Below, piece by piece: positions 11,211 to 23,156 of a stretch of 64,000 nt of DNA; position 1 is the stretch's first letter, and each line of letters starts with the position of its first letter. Source of the DNA: Sabellastarte sp. h YS-2021. Taxonomy: Eukaryota > Annelida > Polychaeta > Sabellida > Sabellidae. The position numbers and the translations under genes were made by a program. The stretch is taken from NCBI GenBank assembly GCA_964017235.1, contig OZ024927.1:27361160-27425159 (forward strand), read 5' to 3'. The notes under the pieces are model-generated. The model was not told the origin of the DNA, made no database searches, and saw only the letters and a list, made by a program, of their open reading frames with translations.

Positions 11211-12193
11211 TAGGTGGGTTGCATGTAACCAACCCGCCAGTTAGATTGATGTGTCCGACGTCCGTCTGTCCGTCCACATTTTTCGTTTCCGGAATCTAAT
11301 TCCAAAATGGTTTGTCCAATCGAATTCAAACTTGACAGGGACATATATCACCATCATAGCTAGGTCCCTTTCGAAATTGGTGTAATTCCGTCTGTTCGTT
11401 TGTCTGTTTTTTGTCCGTTTGTCCATCCATCTGTCCGTCCACATTTTTGTTTCCGGACTCTAACTCGAAAACGGTTTGTCCAATCGAATCAAACTTGACA
11501 GGGAGATAGATCACCATCATAGCTAGGTTCCTTTCGAAATTGGTGTAATTCTGTCTGTTCGTTTGTCTGTTTTTTGTCTGTTTGTCCGTCAAAATTTCTG
11601 TTTCCGGACTCTAACTCGAAAACGGTTTGTCCAATCAAATTCAAACTTGACAGGGAGATAGATCACCATCATAGCTAGGTTCCTTTTGAAATTGGTGTTA
11701 TTCCGTCTGTTCGTTTGTCTGTTTTTTGTCTGTTTGTCCGTCAGAATTTCCGTTTCTGGACTCTAACTCGAAAACGGTTTGTCCAATAAAATTCAAACTT
11801 GACAGGGAGATAGATCACCATCATAGCTAGGTACCTTTCGAAATTGGTGTAATTCCGTCTGTTTGTTTGTTCGTCAACATTTCCGTTTCCGGACTCTAAC
11901 TCAAAAACGCTTTGTCCAATCGAATTCAGAATTCGACAGGGAGATACATCACCATCATAGCTAAGTTGCTTTTGAAATTGGTGTAATTCTGTCCTTTCGT
12001 TTCTCCGTTTATAGCATAGATACAATTATGTAACCTAGATTACAAGTTTTATGTTTCTTAGCACATCTAACACATTCACCCTAACTGGGTGACCTAACAT
12101 TTCTTTCCTTGTTTCTAAATGTAATTACAGCAGTCGCAAACCTTATTGCTGCTTGCGCAACCCACCTTTTGGGGCATCTTTGACCCTCTTGTT
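11211..12193 (+). mobile_element. Family C hairpin-ended element nested in B
   Basis: The left hairpin arms GGTGGGTT and AACCCGCC (11213-11238) are followed by GTGTCCGACGTCCGTC and about five minisatellite units with TAACTCGAAAACGGTTTGTC. The unique 3' end matches 1529-1710 and carries GCGCAACCCGCC, the complement of the hairpin's first arm, ending CCCTCTTGTT. It interrupts the B element: B-specific 3' sequence resumes directly at 12194. Confidence 0.75.
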
Positions 12194-12285
12194 AGTTTAC
12201 TGATTAATGCTGTCATCTTGCAATTGAATTGTCTTGTTTTAATACTTCATCTTTGCATACATTTTGATTCACTAAGATGTTTTAT

Positions 12286-12806
12286 TATCCACCACGCAAC
12301 GTATTTGACCTAAATACGGGGAAATACAGACCGGGATGTATTTTTTTTGTATACACCGGCGCCCCGGTACTATGAATATTGAGTGTGGATAACTTTTATT
12401 TTTTCAACAATATCTCGGAAAGTATGTAACTTAAAAATATGTATAATATATCATTAGAAAGGTGTTATTCTAGCGCTTCTGCTCATGTATGTTGCATAAA
12501 TATCCATGCAGAAATGACTGAGATATTGCCAGGTAAAGAATGAAGTTTTTATATTCAGTATTGCTCATGCTTTTTGACAGACTTTTTCACGTTCTCTCAT
12601 TAAATATTCATATTATTTTACCCATAAATCACATAAAATGGTGGATAATAAAAGTAAAACATCCCTCATCAGACGTATACAGAAAAAATATATCACTCAT
12701 GAAGATTAACAATATAATACTCGTGCTGCGCACTCGTATAATATTGTTATCTTCATTCGTGATATATTTTTTCTGTATACGTCATTCGGGACGTTTTCCT
12801 ATTATT
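12286..12806. mobile_element. Fold-back insertion nested in B
   Basis: The inserted DNA is bounded by the B sequence TATTA on both sides. Its right part (about 12643-12806) is a large imperfect hairpin: arms of roughly 80 nt around a short centre near 12725, containing CGTATACAGAAAAAATATAT and its complement. The left part starts TTATCCACCA and the complement TGGTGGATAA occurs at about 12633-12642. The 92-codon open frame at 12540-12818 runs through the hairpin and is not credible as a gene. Confidence 0.65.
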
Positions 12807-12951
12807 TTCTCTACTTAAACATCATTTAGACCTTAATATAACTGACACTGCTGTGAAAGTATCCAGATCTTTGTACTGTTTCATTACTTCTATATCTCAT
12901 GGTGTTGAAACTATTTCCCCAGGCTGTGGGATACCGGCATCTCTGATGCTA

Positions 12952-13221
12952 TTTTAATGTTATTCAGTATATTGGTGTACATCAGCTATCAAATTTGCTT
13001 TACTTGTACTTTCAGTTGGTGGCAGCTGAAAGACAGTTTGCTAGATTTGCGTCACTTGTTGCCAAATTAATTCCATGTCCTGTTTTGCTCCCAAGTCGTC
13101 CCAAGTTTTGATCTCGTTTTATATTCCAAATGATGGAACTTTATTTTGACCTTTGTGTCAGTCATTGTATGTTAAAGACAGCAGAAGTAAACTCTATCAT
13201 ACACATGAAATATATTTACAG
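12952..13221. other. Intron tail upstream of last DHDDS exon
   Basis: Single-copy-looking intron sequence ending ATATATTTACAG, the acceptor of the terminal coding exon. Confidence 0.55.
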
Positions 13222-13491
13222 AAAGCCAGAGAAAGGCACAGACTAGATGTTGAGGAAACACAGAGGTTGTCAGACTATCAGAGTATAAGAGATGAAGATA
13301 AAAAGAAAGAGAATGGTCTAGTCAGAGAAACAACGTCCCAGACCACAGAGCAAAGGGTGCAGAGATATGCCCAACAACGTAAACAGAGGGAGGAGACATT
13401 CCTACAGCATGTACAGAACAAACGGGAAGCATATCTACAGGGACTATACAACAGGTCACACCGGACTGCAGTGCATAATGATGAGGAATGA
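13222..13491 (+). CDS. DHDDS: DHDDS, terminal coding exon
   Basis: After the acceptor TTTACAG it reads in phase 0 KARERHRLDVEETQRL and ends with TGA at 13489-13491, giving 89 residues. The segment is strongly charged, rich in R, E, K and Q, and predicted helical, with the QKAR start and a final LQHVQNKREAYLQGL that match the C-terminal coil of animal DHDDS (family spacing QKARDMY and FLQALELKRADWL). In the human enzyme this region packs against the NgBR/NUS1 partner and the membrane. The open frame extends upstream to 13153, but that part is intronic because the phase-0 join to the previous exon restores the family sequence exactly. Confidence 0.95.
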   Translation, partial: KARERHRLDVEETQRLSDYQSIRDEDKKKENGLVRETTSQTTEQRVQRYAQQRKQREETFLQHVQNKREAYLQGLYNRSHRTAVHNDEE

Positions 13492-13790
13492 GAGAAAGAT
13501 GTGTAGGAAATAAGTGTAAGAAAATATAGGATAGTTGAAAAGGTTTTGTCATATTAAGAAAGTAGCCCAGGGTCCATTTTTAGCAAAACTGTAAAACATA
13601 GGGTTGTTTTATAATTTCTGAAAACGTTACATGAATACAAATTTACACATTCCAAAAAAGAATAATGACAAATTAAATACAAAAAATAGCATTTTTTTTT
13701 GTCAAGCAACTCTATTTTTGTTGAAAAAGCTTTTATTAAATTACACTTGTATGTCACTTTTCAGAAATTCTTATTTCTAAAACTTTGTCT

Positions 13791-13796
13791 AATAAA
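13791..13796 (+). promoter_or_regulatory. Candidate poly(A) signal of DHDDS
   Basis: AATAAA about 300 nt after the stop codon, within an AT-rich 3' region. It is the first canonical hexamer I see on the + strand after the stop; assignment is inference. Confidence 0.45.
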
Positions 13797-14305
13797 AAGC
13801 TGATTTCTCATGAAATTTTTAGGGAAGCATAAGTTTAAGACTAAGAATGTTGATAAATATGGGCCATGGTTTGCTCGCTAGTATTTGCAGTTTCTTATTT
13901 ATGGCTCATTCATATAGTTTCTTGTGGTCGTTTCAACACATATTTGAATTTTGGTTCACGATCAGGTCCTTCTCACTTCATAAATGAAAAAAAATCACGT
14001 CTGGCATGTACATTTTAGTTTAGCATATGAGAGGTCATGGCAGGTTTTTCTAACAGTTTGAAAAGCTGCCCATATGTTGAATGCATCCCATCTTACAGAT
14101 ACTACTTGAGGTGCAACCGAGTAATTGACACTCAAATATATAAGTCAAATTTCATGGAAATTTAATCCCAATATTAAGAGTCAAGTGCTCATATATCTAT
14201 AAACTACCATCTAACTGATTAAGTTTTCCCATAGCAAAACATTAGCTGGACGCCTTACTTACATTAAATCATATGCACCATTTTTTGAAAATAATATTTA
14301 AGCAT

Positions 14306-15250
14306 CCCTTGAATAGGGGGACGCTTATTGGTTTCACCCCAAGTTTTCAGCCACACTACACTGCCACAGTATTCTCTAAGTGAAATATCTCCTTCACTTT
14401 TAGGTTTATCAAAATGATTTGTGACAGTTATAATCTACGCTACACTGCCACAGTATTCTCTAAGTGAAATATCTCCTTCACTATAAGGTTCAAGATCACA
14501 TGATCAAAAATAATTTTTTTTCTTGAACTTGTCACCAGATTATCTCAGAAAGTACTATATAGAGATCTTAATAATTTGGCAAGTGCTTTCCTACATCAAA
14601 ATCTAGGCATCAGTTGAATGCGGTATCAATCGGGATATAATTGACTGATTGAAAGCTGATTGATTTTTGATTAGTAAAAAAATATGCTGAAATTAGCCGT
14701 TTTGGGCACATATTGTGCATATCTACTCACATTGAGAACGTTACACAGGTTCAATATGTTAATGAAGCATAAAAATTGACTTTGTAGCTTCAAGCATTAG
14801 ATCATGATGTTACAGTTACCTTAAATTCAGTCAAATCAGGTGTCTTTGGTATGAAACCACATCACCCATCAAACTGAGGTCATGAAGTTGCATTTCTTGT
14901 ATTTTCAAGTGTATCTACAAAACTATCTACAAATCTATTGCCTGAAATCCTGTGAATTATTCTTCATGACTATTCAAACCAAAGGATGTGGCATTTTGCT
15001 CCCTTCTTGCCTTTCAAAATCAATTTTATGACCCTAAATGGGTCAGATTTTCACTTATTGCTTAATGTCTCTCTTTATTATTGCAATTAGAACTTTGGAA
15101 TGTATTGGGAAGTAATAGGACACCAGGGCTTGGAATTCTAAAATTGCCAATAAATTCTCCCTCCAGTGCCCCCCTCCTCCCCCTCCTCCTCCTTCATGAC
15201 TATTCAAACCTAGGGATGTGGGTTTTTGCTTCCTTTTGGCCTTTGAATGT
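14306..15250 (+). repeat. Nested DNA left of the satellite element
   Basis: It opens with an imperfect hairpin (AAGCATCCCT and AGGGGGACGCTT). Two copies of CACTGCCACAGTATTCTCTA (near 14353 and 14434) form a short tandem repeat of about 81 bp. TTCATGACTATTCAAACC occurs twice (about 14967 and 15193). The phrase ATGACCCTAAATGGGTCAGA at about 15028 recurs at 19860 on the far side of the A/D element. It may be the left part of a larger element whose right end is near 20330, where GGTTTTTGC-CTTT-GCAAAACC is followed by CTAG. Confidence 0.45.
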
Positions 15251-15255
15251 ATATT

Positions 15256-18200
15256 TATGTCCACCCCCCTGGGGGGTGGATATATTATTTTTGCTTTTTT
15301 CGCCGTCCGATGTCCGATGTCCGGCGTCCGGCGTCCGGCGTCCGATGTCCGGCGTCACGCATGGTTTCCGCTCATTTAAAGGAAAAGTATTAGAGCTATT
15401 GTCACCAAATTTGGTATGCAGGCTTATTGGGTCAGTAGCTTGCTTGGGATTGCTTTTGGCTGTTGTACCTCTTTTGCTTACTGAGTAATACTTAAGTACA
15501 GCTATTTTCAGTACCCATTGGTTTCCGTGCATTTAAGCCAAAATAATTAAAGATATTTTACTACAATTTTGAATACAAGATTGTTATGTCCATAGCTCGC
15601 TTGGTATTGCATTTGGGACTGATAGCTTTGTCAGTACATGAGTAATAGCCATTTAGGTACTTCATTGTGTATTTTCAGTACTACTTTTGAGTAATTTGCT
15701 TGTATCTCCTTAACCGTGCAAGATAGAGCGATTTTGGCAAAATTTTCGACCCGCAGGGTATCTGAGGAGTGTACTCTTTGCAATTTTCAAAAAATTTTCC
15801 CCTCCCCAAAAATGGCGGCCATTTTGAATTTTCGAATTTTTGCCAAAAATGGCAAAACACTAATTTGCTTCTATCTCCTTAACCGTGCGAGATAGAGCGA
15901 TTTCGGCAAAATTTTCGACCCACAGGGTATCTGAGGAGTGTACTCTTTGCAATTTTCAAAAAATTTTCCCCTCCCCAAAAATGGCGGCCATTTTGAATTT
16001 TCGAATTTTTGCCAAAAATGGCAAAACACAAATTTCCCTCTATCTCTTTAACCGTGTGAGATAGAGCGATTTCGTCGAAATTTTCAACCCACAGGGTATC
16101 TAAGGAGTGTACTCTTTGCAATTTTCAAAAAATTTTCCCCTCCCCAAAAATGGCGGCCATTTTGAATTTTCGAATTTTTGCCAAAAATGGCAAAACACAA
16201 ATTTGCTTCTATCTCCTTAACCGTGCGAGATAGAGCGATTTCGTCGAAATTTTCGACCCACAGGGTATCTAAGGAATGTAATATTTGCAATTTTCAAAAA
16301 ATTTTCCCCTCCCTAAAAATGGCGGCCATTTTAAATTTTCGAACTTTTGCCAAAAATGGCAAAACACAAATTTGCTTCTATCTCCTTAACCGTGCGAGAT
16401 AGAGCGATTTCGTCAAAATTTTCGACCCACAGGGTATCTGAGGAGTGTACTCTTTGCAATATTCAAAAAATTTTCCCCTCCCCAAAAATGGCGGCCATTT
16501 TGAATTTTCGAATTTTTGCCAAAAATGGCAAAACACAAATTTGCTTCTATCTCCTTAACCGTGCGAGATAGAGCGATTTCGTCAAAATTTTCGACCCACA
16601 GGGTATCTGAGGAGTGTACTCTTTGCAATTTTCAAAAAATTTTCCCCTCCCCAAAAATGGCGGCCATTTTGAATTTTCGAATTTTTGCCAAAAATGGCAA
16701 AACACTAATTTGCTTCTATCTCCTTAACCGTGCGAGATAGAGCGATTTCGGCAAAATTTTCGACCCACAGGGTATCTGAGGAGTGTACTCTTTGCAATTT
16801 TCAAAAAATTTTCCCCTCCCCAAAAATGGCGGCCATTTTGAATTTTCGAATTTTTGCCAAAAATGGCAAAACACAAATTTCCCTCTATCTCCTTAACCGT
16901 GCGAGATAGAGCGATTTCGTCGAAATTTTCGACCCACAGGGTATCTGAGGAGTGTACTCTTTGCAATTTTCAAAAAATTTTCCCCTCCCCAAAAATGGCG
17001 GCCATTTTGAATTTTCGAATTTTTGCCAAAAATGGCAAAACACAAATTTCCCTCTATCTCCTTAACCGTGCGAGATAGAGCGATTTCGTCGAAATTTTCA
17101 ACCCACAGGGTATCTAAGGAGTGTACTCTTTGCAATTTTCAAAAAATTTTCCCCTCCCTAAAAATGGCGGCCATTTTGAATTTTCGAATTTTTGCCAAAA
17201 ATGGCAAAACACAAATTTGCTTCTATCTCCTTAACCGTGCGAGATAGAGCGATTTCGTCGAAATTTTCGACCCACAGGGTATCTAAGGAATGTAATATTT
17301 GCAATTTTCAAAAAATTTTCCCCTCCCTAAAAATGGCGGCCATTTTAAATTTTCGAATTTTTGCCAAAAATGGCAAAACACAAATTTGCTTCTATCTCCT
17401 TAACCGTGCGAGATAGAGCGATTTCGTCAAAATTTTCGACCCACAGGGTATCTGAGGAGTGTACTCTTTGCAATTTTAAAAAAATTTTCCCCTCCCCATA
17501 AATGGCGGCCATTTTGAATTTTCGAATTTTTGCCAAAAATGGCAAAACACTAATTTGCTTCTATCTCCTTAACCGTGCGAGATAGAGCGATTTCGGCAAA
17601 ATTTTCGACCCACAGGGTATCTAAGGAATGTAATATTTGCAATTTTCCAAAAATTTTCCCCTCCCCAAAAATGGCGGCCATTTTGAATTTTCGAATTTTT
17701 GCCAAAAATGGCAAAACACAAATTTCCTTCTATCTCCTTAACCGTGCGAGATAGAGCGATTTCGTCGAAATTTTCAACCCACAGGGTATCTAAGCAATGT
17801 AATATTTGCAATCTTCCAAAAATTTTCCCCTCCCCAAAAATGGCGGCCATTTTGAATTTTCGAATTTTTGCCAAAAATGGCAAAACACAAATTTGCTTCT
17901 ATCTCCTTAACCGTGCGAGATAGAGTGATATCGTCGAAATTTTCGACCTACAGGGTATCTAAGGAATGCAATCTTTGCAATCTTCAAAAAATTTTCCCCT
18001 CCCCAAAAATGGCGGCCATTTTGAATTTTCGAATTTTTGCCAAAAATGGCAAAACACAAATTTGCTTCTATCTCCTTAACCGTGCCAGATAGAGCGATTT
18101 CGTCGAAATTTTCGACCCACAGGGTATCTGAGCATTGTACTCTTGGTAATTTTTAAAAAATTTTCCCCTCCCCAAAAATGGCGGCCATTTTGAATTTTCG

Positions 18201-19849
18201 AATTTTTGCCAAAAATGGCAAAACACAAATTTGCTTCTATCTCCTTAAGCGTGCGAGATAGAGCGATTTTGTCGAAATTTTCGACCCACAGGGTATCTAA
18301 GGAATGCAATCTTTGCAATTTTCAAAAAATTTTCCCCTCCCCAAAAATGGCGGCCATTTTGAATTTTCGAATTTTTGCCAAAAATGGCAAAACACAAATT
18401 TGCTTCTATCTCCTTAACCGTGCGAGATAGAGCGATTTCGTTGAAATTTTCGACCCACAGGGTATCTAAGGAATGTAATATTTGCAATTTTCAAAAAATT
18501 TTCCCCTCCCTAAAAATGGCGGCCATTTTAAATTTTCGAATTTTTGCCAAAAATGGCAAAACACAAATTTGCTTCTATCTCCTTAACCGTGCGAGATAGA
18601 GCGATTTCGTCAAAATTTTCGACCCACAGGGTATCTGAGGAGTGTACTCTTTGCAATTTTCAAAAAATTTTCCCCTCCCCAAAAATGGCGGCCATTTTGA
18701 ATTTTCGAATTTTTGCCAAAAATGGCAAAACACTAATTTGCTTCTATCTCCTTAACCGTGCGAGATAGAGCGATTTCGGCAAAATTTTCGACCCACAGGG
18801 TATCTGAGGAGTGTACTCTTGCAATTTTCAAAAAATTTTCCCCTCCCCAAAAATGGCGGCCATTTTGAATTTTCGAATTTTTGCCAAAAATGGCAAAACA
18901 CAAATTTCCTTCTATCTCCTTAACCGTGTGAGATAGAGCGATTTCGTCGAAATTTTCAACCCACAGGGTATCTAAGGAATGTAATATTTGCAATTTTCCA
19001 AAAATTTTCCCCTCCCCAAAAATGGCGGCCATTTTGAATTTTCGAATTTTTGCCAAAAATGGCAAAACACAAATTTGCTTCTATCTCCTTAACCGTGCGA
19101 GATAGAGTGATATCGTCGAAATTTTCGACCTACAGGGTATCTAAGGAATGCAATCTTTGCAATCTTCCAAAAATTTTCCCCTCCCCAAAAATGGCGGCCA
19201 TTTTGAATTTTCAAATTTTTGCCAAAAATGGCAAAACACAAATTTGCTTCTATCTCCTTAACCATGCGAGATAGAGCGATTTCGTCGAAATTTTTCAACC
19301 CACAGGGTATCTAAGGAATGTAATCTTTGCAATTTTCAAAAAAATTTCCCCTCCCCAAAAATGGCAGCCATTTTGAATTTTCGAATTTTTGCTTAAAATG
19401 GAAAAACACAAACTGGCCTTAACCGTGCAAAATAGAGTTATTTTGTTGAAATTTTCGACCCATAGGGTATCTAAGAAATGTACTCTTGGCAATTTTCAAA
19501 AAAATTTCCTTTTCCCAAAAATGGCGGCCATTTTGAATTTTCAAATTTTTGCCAAAAATAGAAAAACAGGAATTTGCTTCTATCTTCTTAACCGTGCAAG
19601 ATAGAGTGATTTCGTCAAAATTTTCAACCCAACCAATGCAAAAAGGCATGAAGCTGAAATAATTTACATCTACACTAACAAATATTTAAGCATCATTGAT
19701 ATATTTTACAAATGAAACAGGGTCTTGTAAGACTACTGTACAATTTGGGCAAAAGGTTCATGGGTGGACATTACACATGATAATGTGTGTTCTTCTATGC
19801 TATCCTGTTTCTATTCGCATCTACTATCAACAGGGCGGCCTATTTCTAG
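15256..19849 (+). mobile_element. Hairpin-ended element A/D, copy 2, 4.6 kb
   Basis: The left hairpin has arms TCCACCCCC and GGGGGTGGA (15260-15280). It is followed by repeated GTCCGATGTCCGGCGTCC, a lead segment shared with copy 1, 24 satellite units, and a right part with GGGTGGACAT (19762-19771) complementary to the left arm. A hairpin ACACAT-GATA-ATGTGT (19773-19788) and terminal CTAG (19846-19849) before TTT close the element. Copies 1 and 2 differ mainly in array length (6 against 24 units). Non-coding. Confidence 0.8.
15695..19630 (+). repeat. 169-bp tandem satellite, about 24 units
   Basis: CCGTGC phase marks run from 15714 to 19592, which is 23 intervals of 169 bp with few indels. 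Variants (TCGGCAAAATTTTCGACCC, TTTGCAATCTTCC, ATTTTAAATTTTCG) recur in the same order in several blocks, indicating block duplication. Open frames of 74-110 codons on both strands are periodic artefacts of the 169-bp unit. Confidence 0.95.
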
Positions 19850-19992
19850 TTTATATAATGTATGACCCTAAATGGGTCAGATATTCAACTTATTGCTTTA
19901 TATCTCTTCAATTATTGCAGTTAGAGCTTGGGGATGCAATGGGAGGAAATCAGAAACCAACGCCTTTGACTCCAAACAAACATCAAGTCTGC

Positions 19993-20044
19993 CCCCCCCC
20001 CCCCCCCCCCCCCCCCTCCCCCCCCCCCCCCCCCCCCCCCCCCC
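19993..20044. repeat. Poly-C tract
   Basis: About 50 C with a single T, followed by GGGTCAAACC. It creates a poly-proline open frame that is not a gene. The length may be unreliable in assembly. Confidence 0.9.
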
Positions 20045-20643
20045 GGGTCAAACCAGGGTCATTTTTGGCACTATATCTTCAAAAATATTGCCTTCTAAAG
20101 AACTTATCGAATTTTGAATTTGCCCCCCCCATCTTAAGGTCAGTTTTATGAGCCTTTTGATTTCATGGTTTACTTAACTTTATATACCTCTTAATGTGAC
20201 TTGTAGGTATGTATTTCTGCGACAACCCAATTTTCATGTATTTTACAAGCTTTATCTTAACATATTTTTTTTTTACCGTTATTCACTTTCTGCTTTAGAG
20301 CGCTGGTTTTTGCCTTTGCAAAACCTTTTTCTAGTCAATATTTAATATGATATTAGGTATTCCAACGATTCAAGGCTTTTATCTGTATACATTTTTTCGT
20401 TTATGGGAGCTGCTATATTGGATGTTGTGTCCTGTCAAGGTGCATACTAAGCTTTGTAGGCGCTCAATGTAAAGCCAAAATTTCATCCATGATGAATTAA
20501 CCCCAGTTATTTGTGCTCGTCACACCCCTAGATACTACCAATACATGAAGTGCATGAAGCCACAAACGAGCCCAGACAATTAAAATATGATGCATCTGTA
20601 GGTAGCTTGTAAGCCCAGCAGGAAAAAGGGTGATCAAGGTATT

Positions 20644-20757
20644 ACACTTTAAACTTACCTAGATTCAAAAATAACTGTAACACTTTAAACTTACCTAGAT
20701 TGAAAAATAACTGTAACACTTTAAACTTACCTAGATTGAAAAATAACTGTAACACTT
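20644..20757 (+). repeat. 36-bp minisatellite, about 3 units
   Basis: ACACTTTAAACTTACCTAGA starts at 20644, 20680 and 20716 with near-perfect copies; a fourth is truncated. Confidence 0.9.
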
Positions 20758-22500
20758 GTGTTTGGCAGTAGAAGGCTTAAAGCTGTATGTTAGTAGAACA
20801 AAGAAATTAGCTCTGAGATATATCAAAAATAGGAACTTCTTCTCACTTGTTTGGAAATTAAGATTATTGAACGGTGAAAACAGAACAAGCACTGCCATTA
20901 AAATCTGTCCAAAACCCTTTGGTTGGAAGTGAACAATTTGTTCAAGTCCTAGTATTTCTGTACCCATGTGTTTATTGTAGGCCGTGTTTTCTTATGCCAA
21001 ATCATCAAGAGTGGCTTTAGAATTAGGCCTAACATCTTTTGCTGCACATTCCTAGAGTTAATATATGTCAGAGATGTAGTTCTGTAAGTCACTCATACAC
21101 AGTAGATAAAGTGCAATAGTATAAATTTATTAGCAAATGATGATTTTTGTGATTCTGATTATTAAATGTTATGGGTTGTTTTGCTTTTATTTTATTCGTG
21201 TGTCTCAAGTAGGATATTTCAGGACATGAAGTCTTCTGTTTTTTGTGAAGTTTAAGTCTTATAAAACAGGATTAGAGGAAGTTTATTACTCTGAAGATAA
21301 ATGAATCACAAGGTCTCACCCTGTAGACTTTATATTTCAAATATCTTCTAAGGGATATTATCTGCCAGAAGATAGTTATTATCTTTGTTTGTGGGCAGGG
21401 ATTATTTATTGGGATTTCAGTATCAGTGTTATCAGTGTGATGATAATAGTATTTCATAATTTATTTTCATTTAGTCATGTTGGAATATTTACTTGTTGAT
21501 GATCTTTCATAAAATTTAATCAATTTTTACAATTTTGTGTGATCTTTTTAAATACCTTTTGTATGAACATAACTTCATTTTGAGAAAATAACCAGTCATT
21601 TTGAAATGATACATTTTCAGGTATGAAGTGGTATGTTAGTGTAGACAAAACTGGAAACCAAATAAGATTTTGAATATCACATTGAAATAATACGTTGATC
21701 CTTTTACATAACATCCACACATATTCACATTAACTGTTTTCCCATCTGGAAATTTTTTTTGTTAGAGCACTTGTTATCCAAAGGTATTTTTTTCCAGAGT
21801 TTAATGACATATACATTTAAGGTTTTTGAAATGACATTTTAATTGTATTAAATGTACTTCATAATCTAAACAATTACTTTTGTTGACACCATTGGGTCAA
21901 AAACAGAGATTATTAAGGCATCTTAAAATCAGTAAAATCAGAGTATAACACTACAGTTTCTTATTTTCAAGATGTTTGTGTGGGTTTTTTTTTGTTTGTG
22001 TGTGTGGAGGGTGTGCATGCCTGCATGTTTGTGTGAAGAACTTACAATGGCATCACAAAGACTCCATAGTAAGGCCTATTTACTTGTGATCAGTCAAGCA
22101 TTTGTATATCAGTTACCTCATGTCAACCTAATTTAAGTCATTTAAAACATAATCACGCATGAGGAAGGATGTGCCCTGTGAAAGTATCTGAAATTATAGT
22201 GTGCCAGTTCATTTCTTCTTATGTAGATGTGTTTTTCAAATATGTATAACTTTTCTGTTTACTATGACCTGTGGTTATTTCAGAGTGACAATTAAACAGT
22301 GCCCATTACTGTGACATTGTTAGTTTTTGTTATGTTTCATACGGGGTAGTATATGGAAATAAAATTCTGTCTTGTTGAAAGCAGGGTCAGTGCAATTTCG
22401 TACTTTTTATGTTTCAGTTATGATGCAACTACATTATTAGCAAATAAAATGTGTTAAAATGACGCCAGGAAGAGTGATAATTTTGCACTCAAGATCTGTT
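20758..22500. other. Intergenic AT-rich sequence
   Basis: No gene, tandem array or long inverted repeat recognised. Short open frames on both strands lack domain features. It lies between the convergent DHDDS and TMEM161 genes. Confidence 0.5.
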
Positions 22501-23156
22501 TTTACCTCGCGGCCTTTAAAGTGGGAAAAATCTTCTTGGGGCAATATCTGAGAAACCATAAGGTGTAGGAAGTTGATACTTAGTGAAGATATAGGTCAGG
22601 GGTGTTGGTGTGCAATGTCATGGTCTCACCTTGATTTCACATTTGACCTTGCCAGTGACCTTGACCTTTAAAATTTTGTCTGCACTATATCTTGGAAAAT
22701 GGATGCAGTGTCATAGTGTGACCTTGAATATATTGTGTTGCCATATTTGAGACATATTCTATCACAAAGATATGTGGATTGCTGCTAAAGATTATAAAAT
22801 GTACTCTTACCTAGTTCTTCTATCTCCATTGACAGCTATACTTCAGTTAATAAAATTTCCAGCCTTATAACTTATACTTAGTAATGCTGTCATTTTGCTA
22901 TTGAATTGTCTTGTTTGATACTTTGTTTTTACATACATTTTCTCTCACTTAAATGTTATTATCTCCTGCTGGGCCACCTGGTGGAAGATTAGAAATTACG
23001 TGTGGTATGTGTGCGTGTGTCACTCGGTTTTCCCTTGAGAGGATGGATGTGATGTCTTACGCTAAAATAATTTTAGTTCAGTATCTTATGACCTCCAGTT
23101 TTTTTCAGCTATTTTCTGTTTTTATAAAGAGAACAATGAGTAAATAGCTCAATAGC

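Larger units (their letters stand above)
10211..12951 (+). mobile_element. Hairpin-ended element B, copy 1, with nested insertions
   Basis: It begins GGGTATTGTTTTCACCCATG followed by a GGGCGGGCGG spacer. About seven units of near 146 bp follow (AAGGTGTAGGAAGTTGATAC at 10294, 10432, 10579, 10725, 10853, 10998, and a variant at 11144). The unique 3' region contains GGCTGTGGGATA, a short hairpin GCATC-TCT-GATGC and terminal CTA (12951) followed by T. The 5' hairpin, intact in the minus-strand copies at 28.0 and 43.9 kb, is lost here. Family C (11211-12193) and a fold-back element (about 12286-12806) are inserted within it. Confidence 0.75.
14106..20530. mobile_element. Old hAT-like element split by nested insertions
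   Basis: The left end (14106-14296) and right end (about 20345-20530) are diverged copies of the 7107-9084 element, ending TTGAGGTGCAACC and CACACCCCTA. The 8-bp duplication GATACTAC flanks it (14098-14105 and 20531-20538). About 6 kb between the halves is foreign: a short tandem repeat block near 14.3-14.5 kb, the A/D element, a poly-C tract and unassigned DNA. The insertion lies just downstream of DHDDS. Confidence 0.8.

Noticed and set aside
13153-13221. Upstream extension of the last DHDDS exon frame to 13153
   Set aside because: The frame is open by chance across the acceptor; joining at 13222 restores the family sequence and phase.
15879-19649. Many 65-110 codon frames over the 169-bp satellite
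   Set aside because: They repeat every 169 bp in shifted frames on both strands and track the repeat, not a protein family.
19696-20151. Poly-proline frame of 151 codons
   Set aside because: Produced by the poly-C tract; flanking codons are from non-coding nested DNA.
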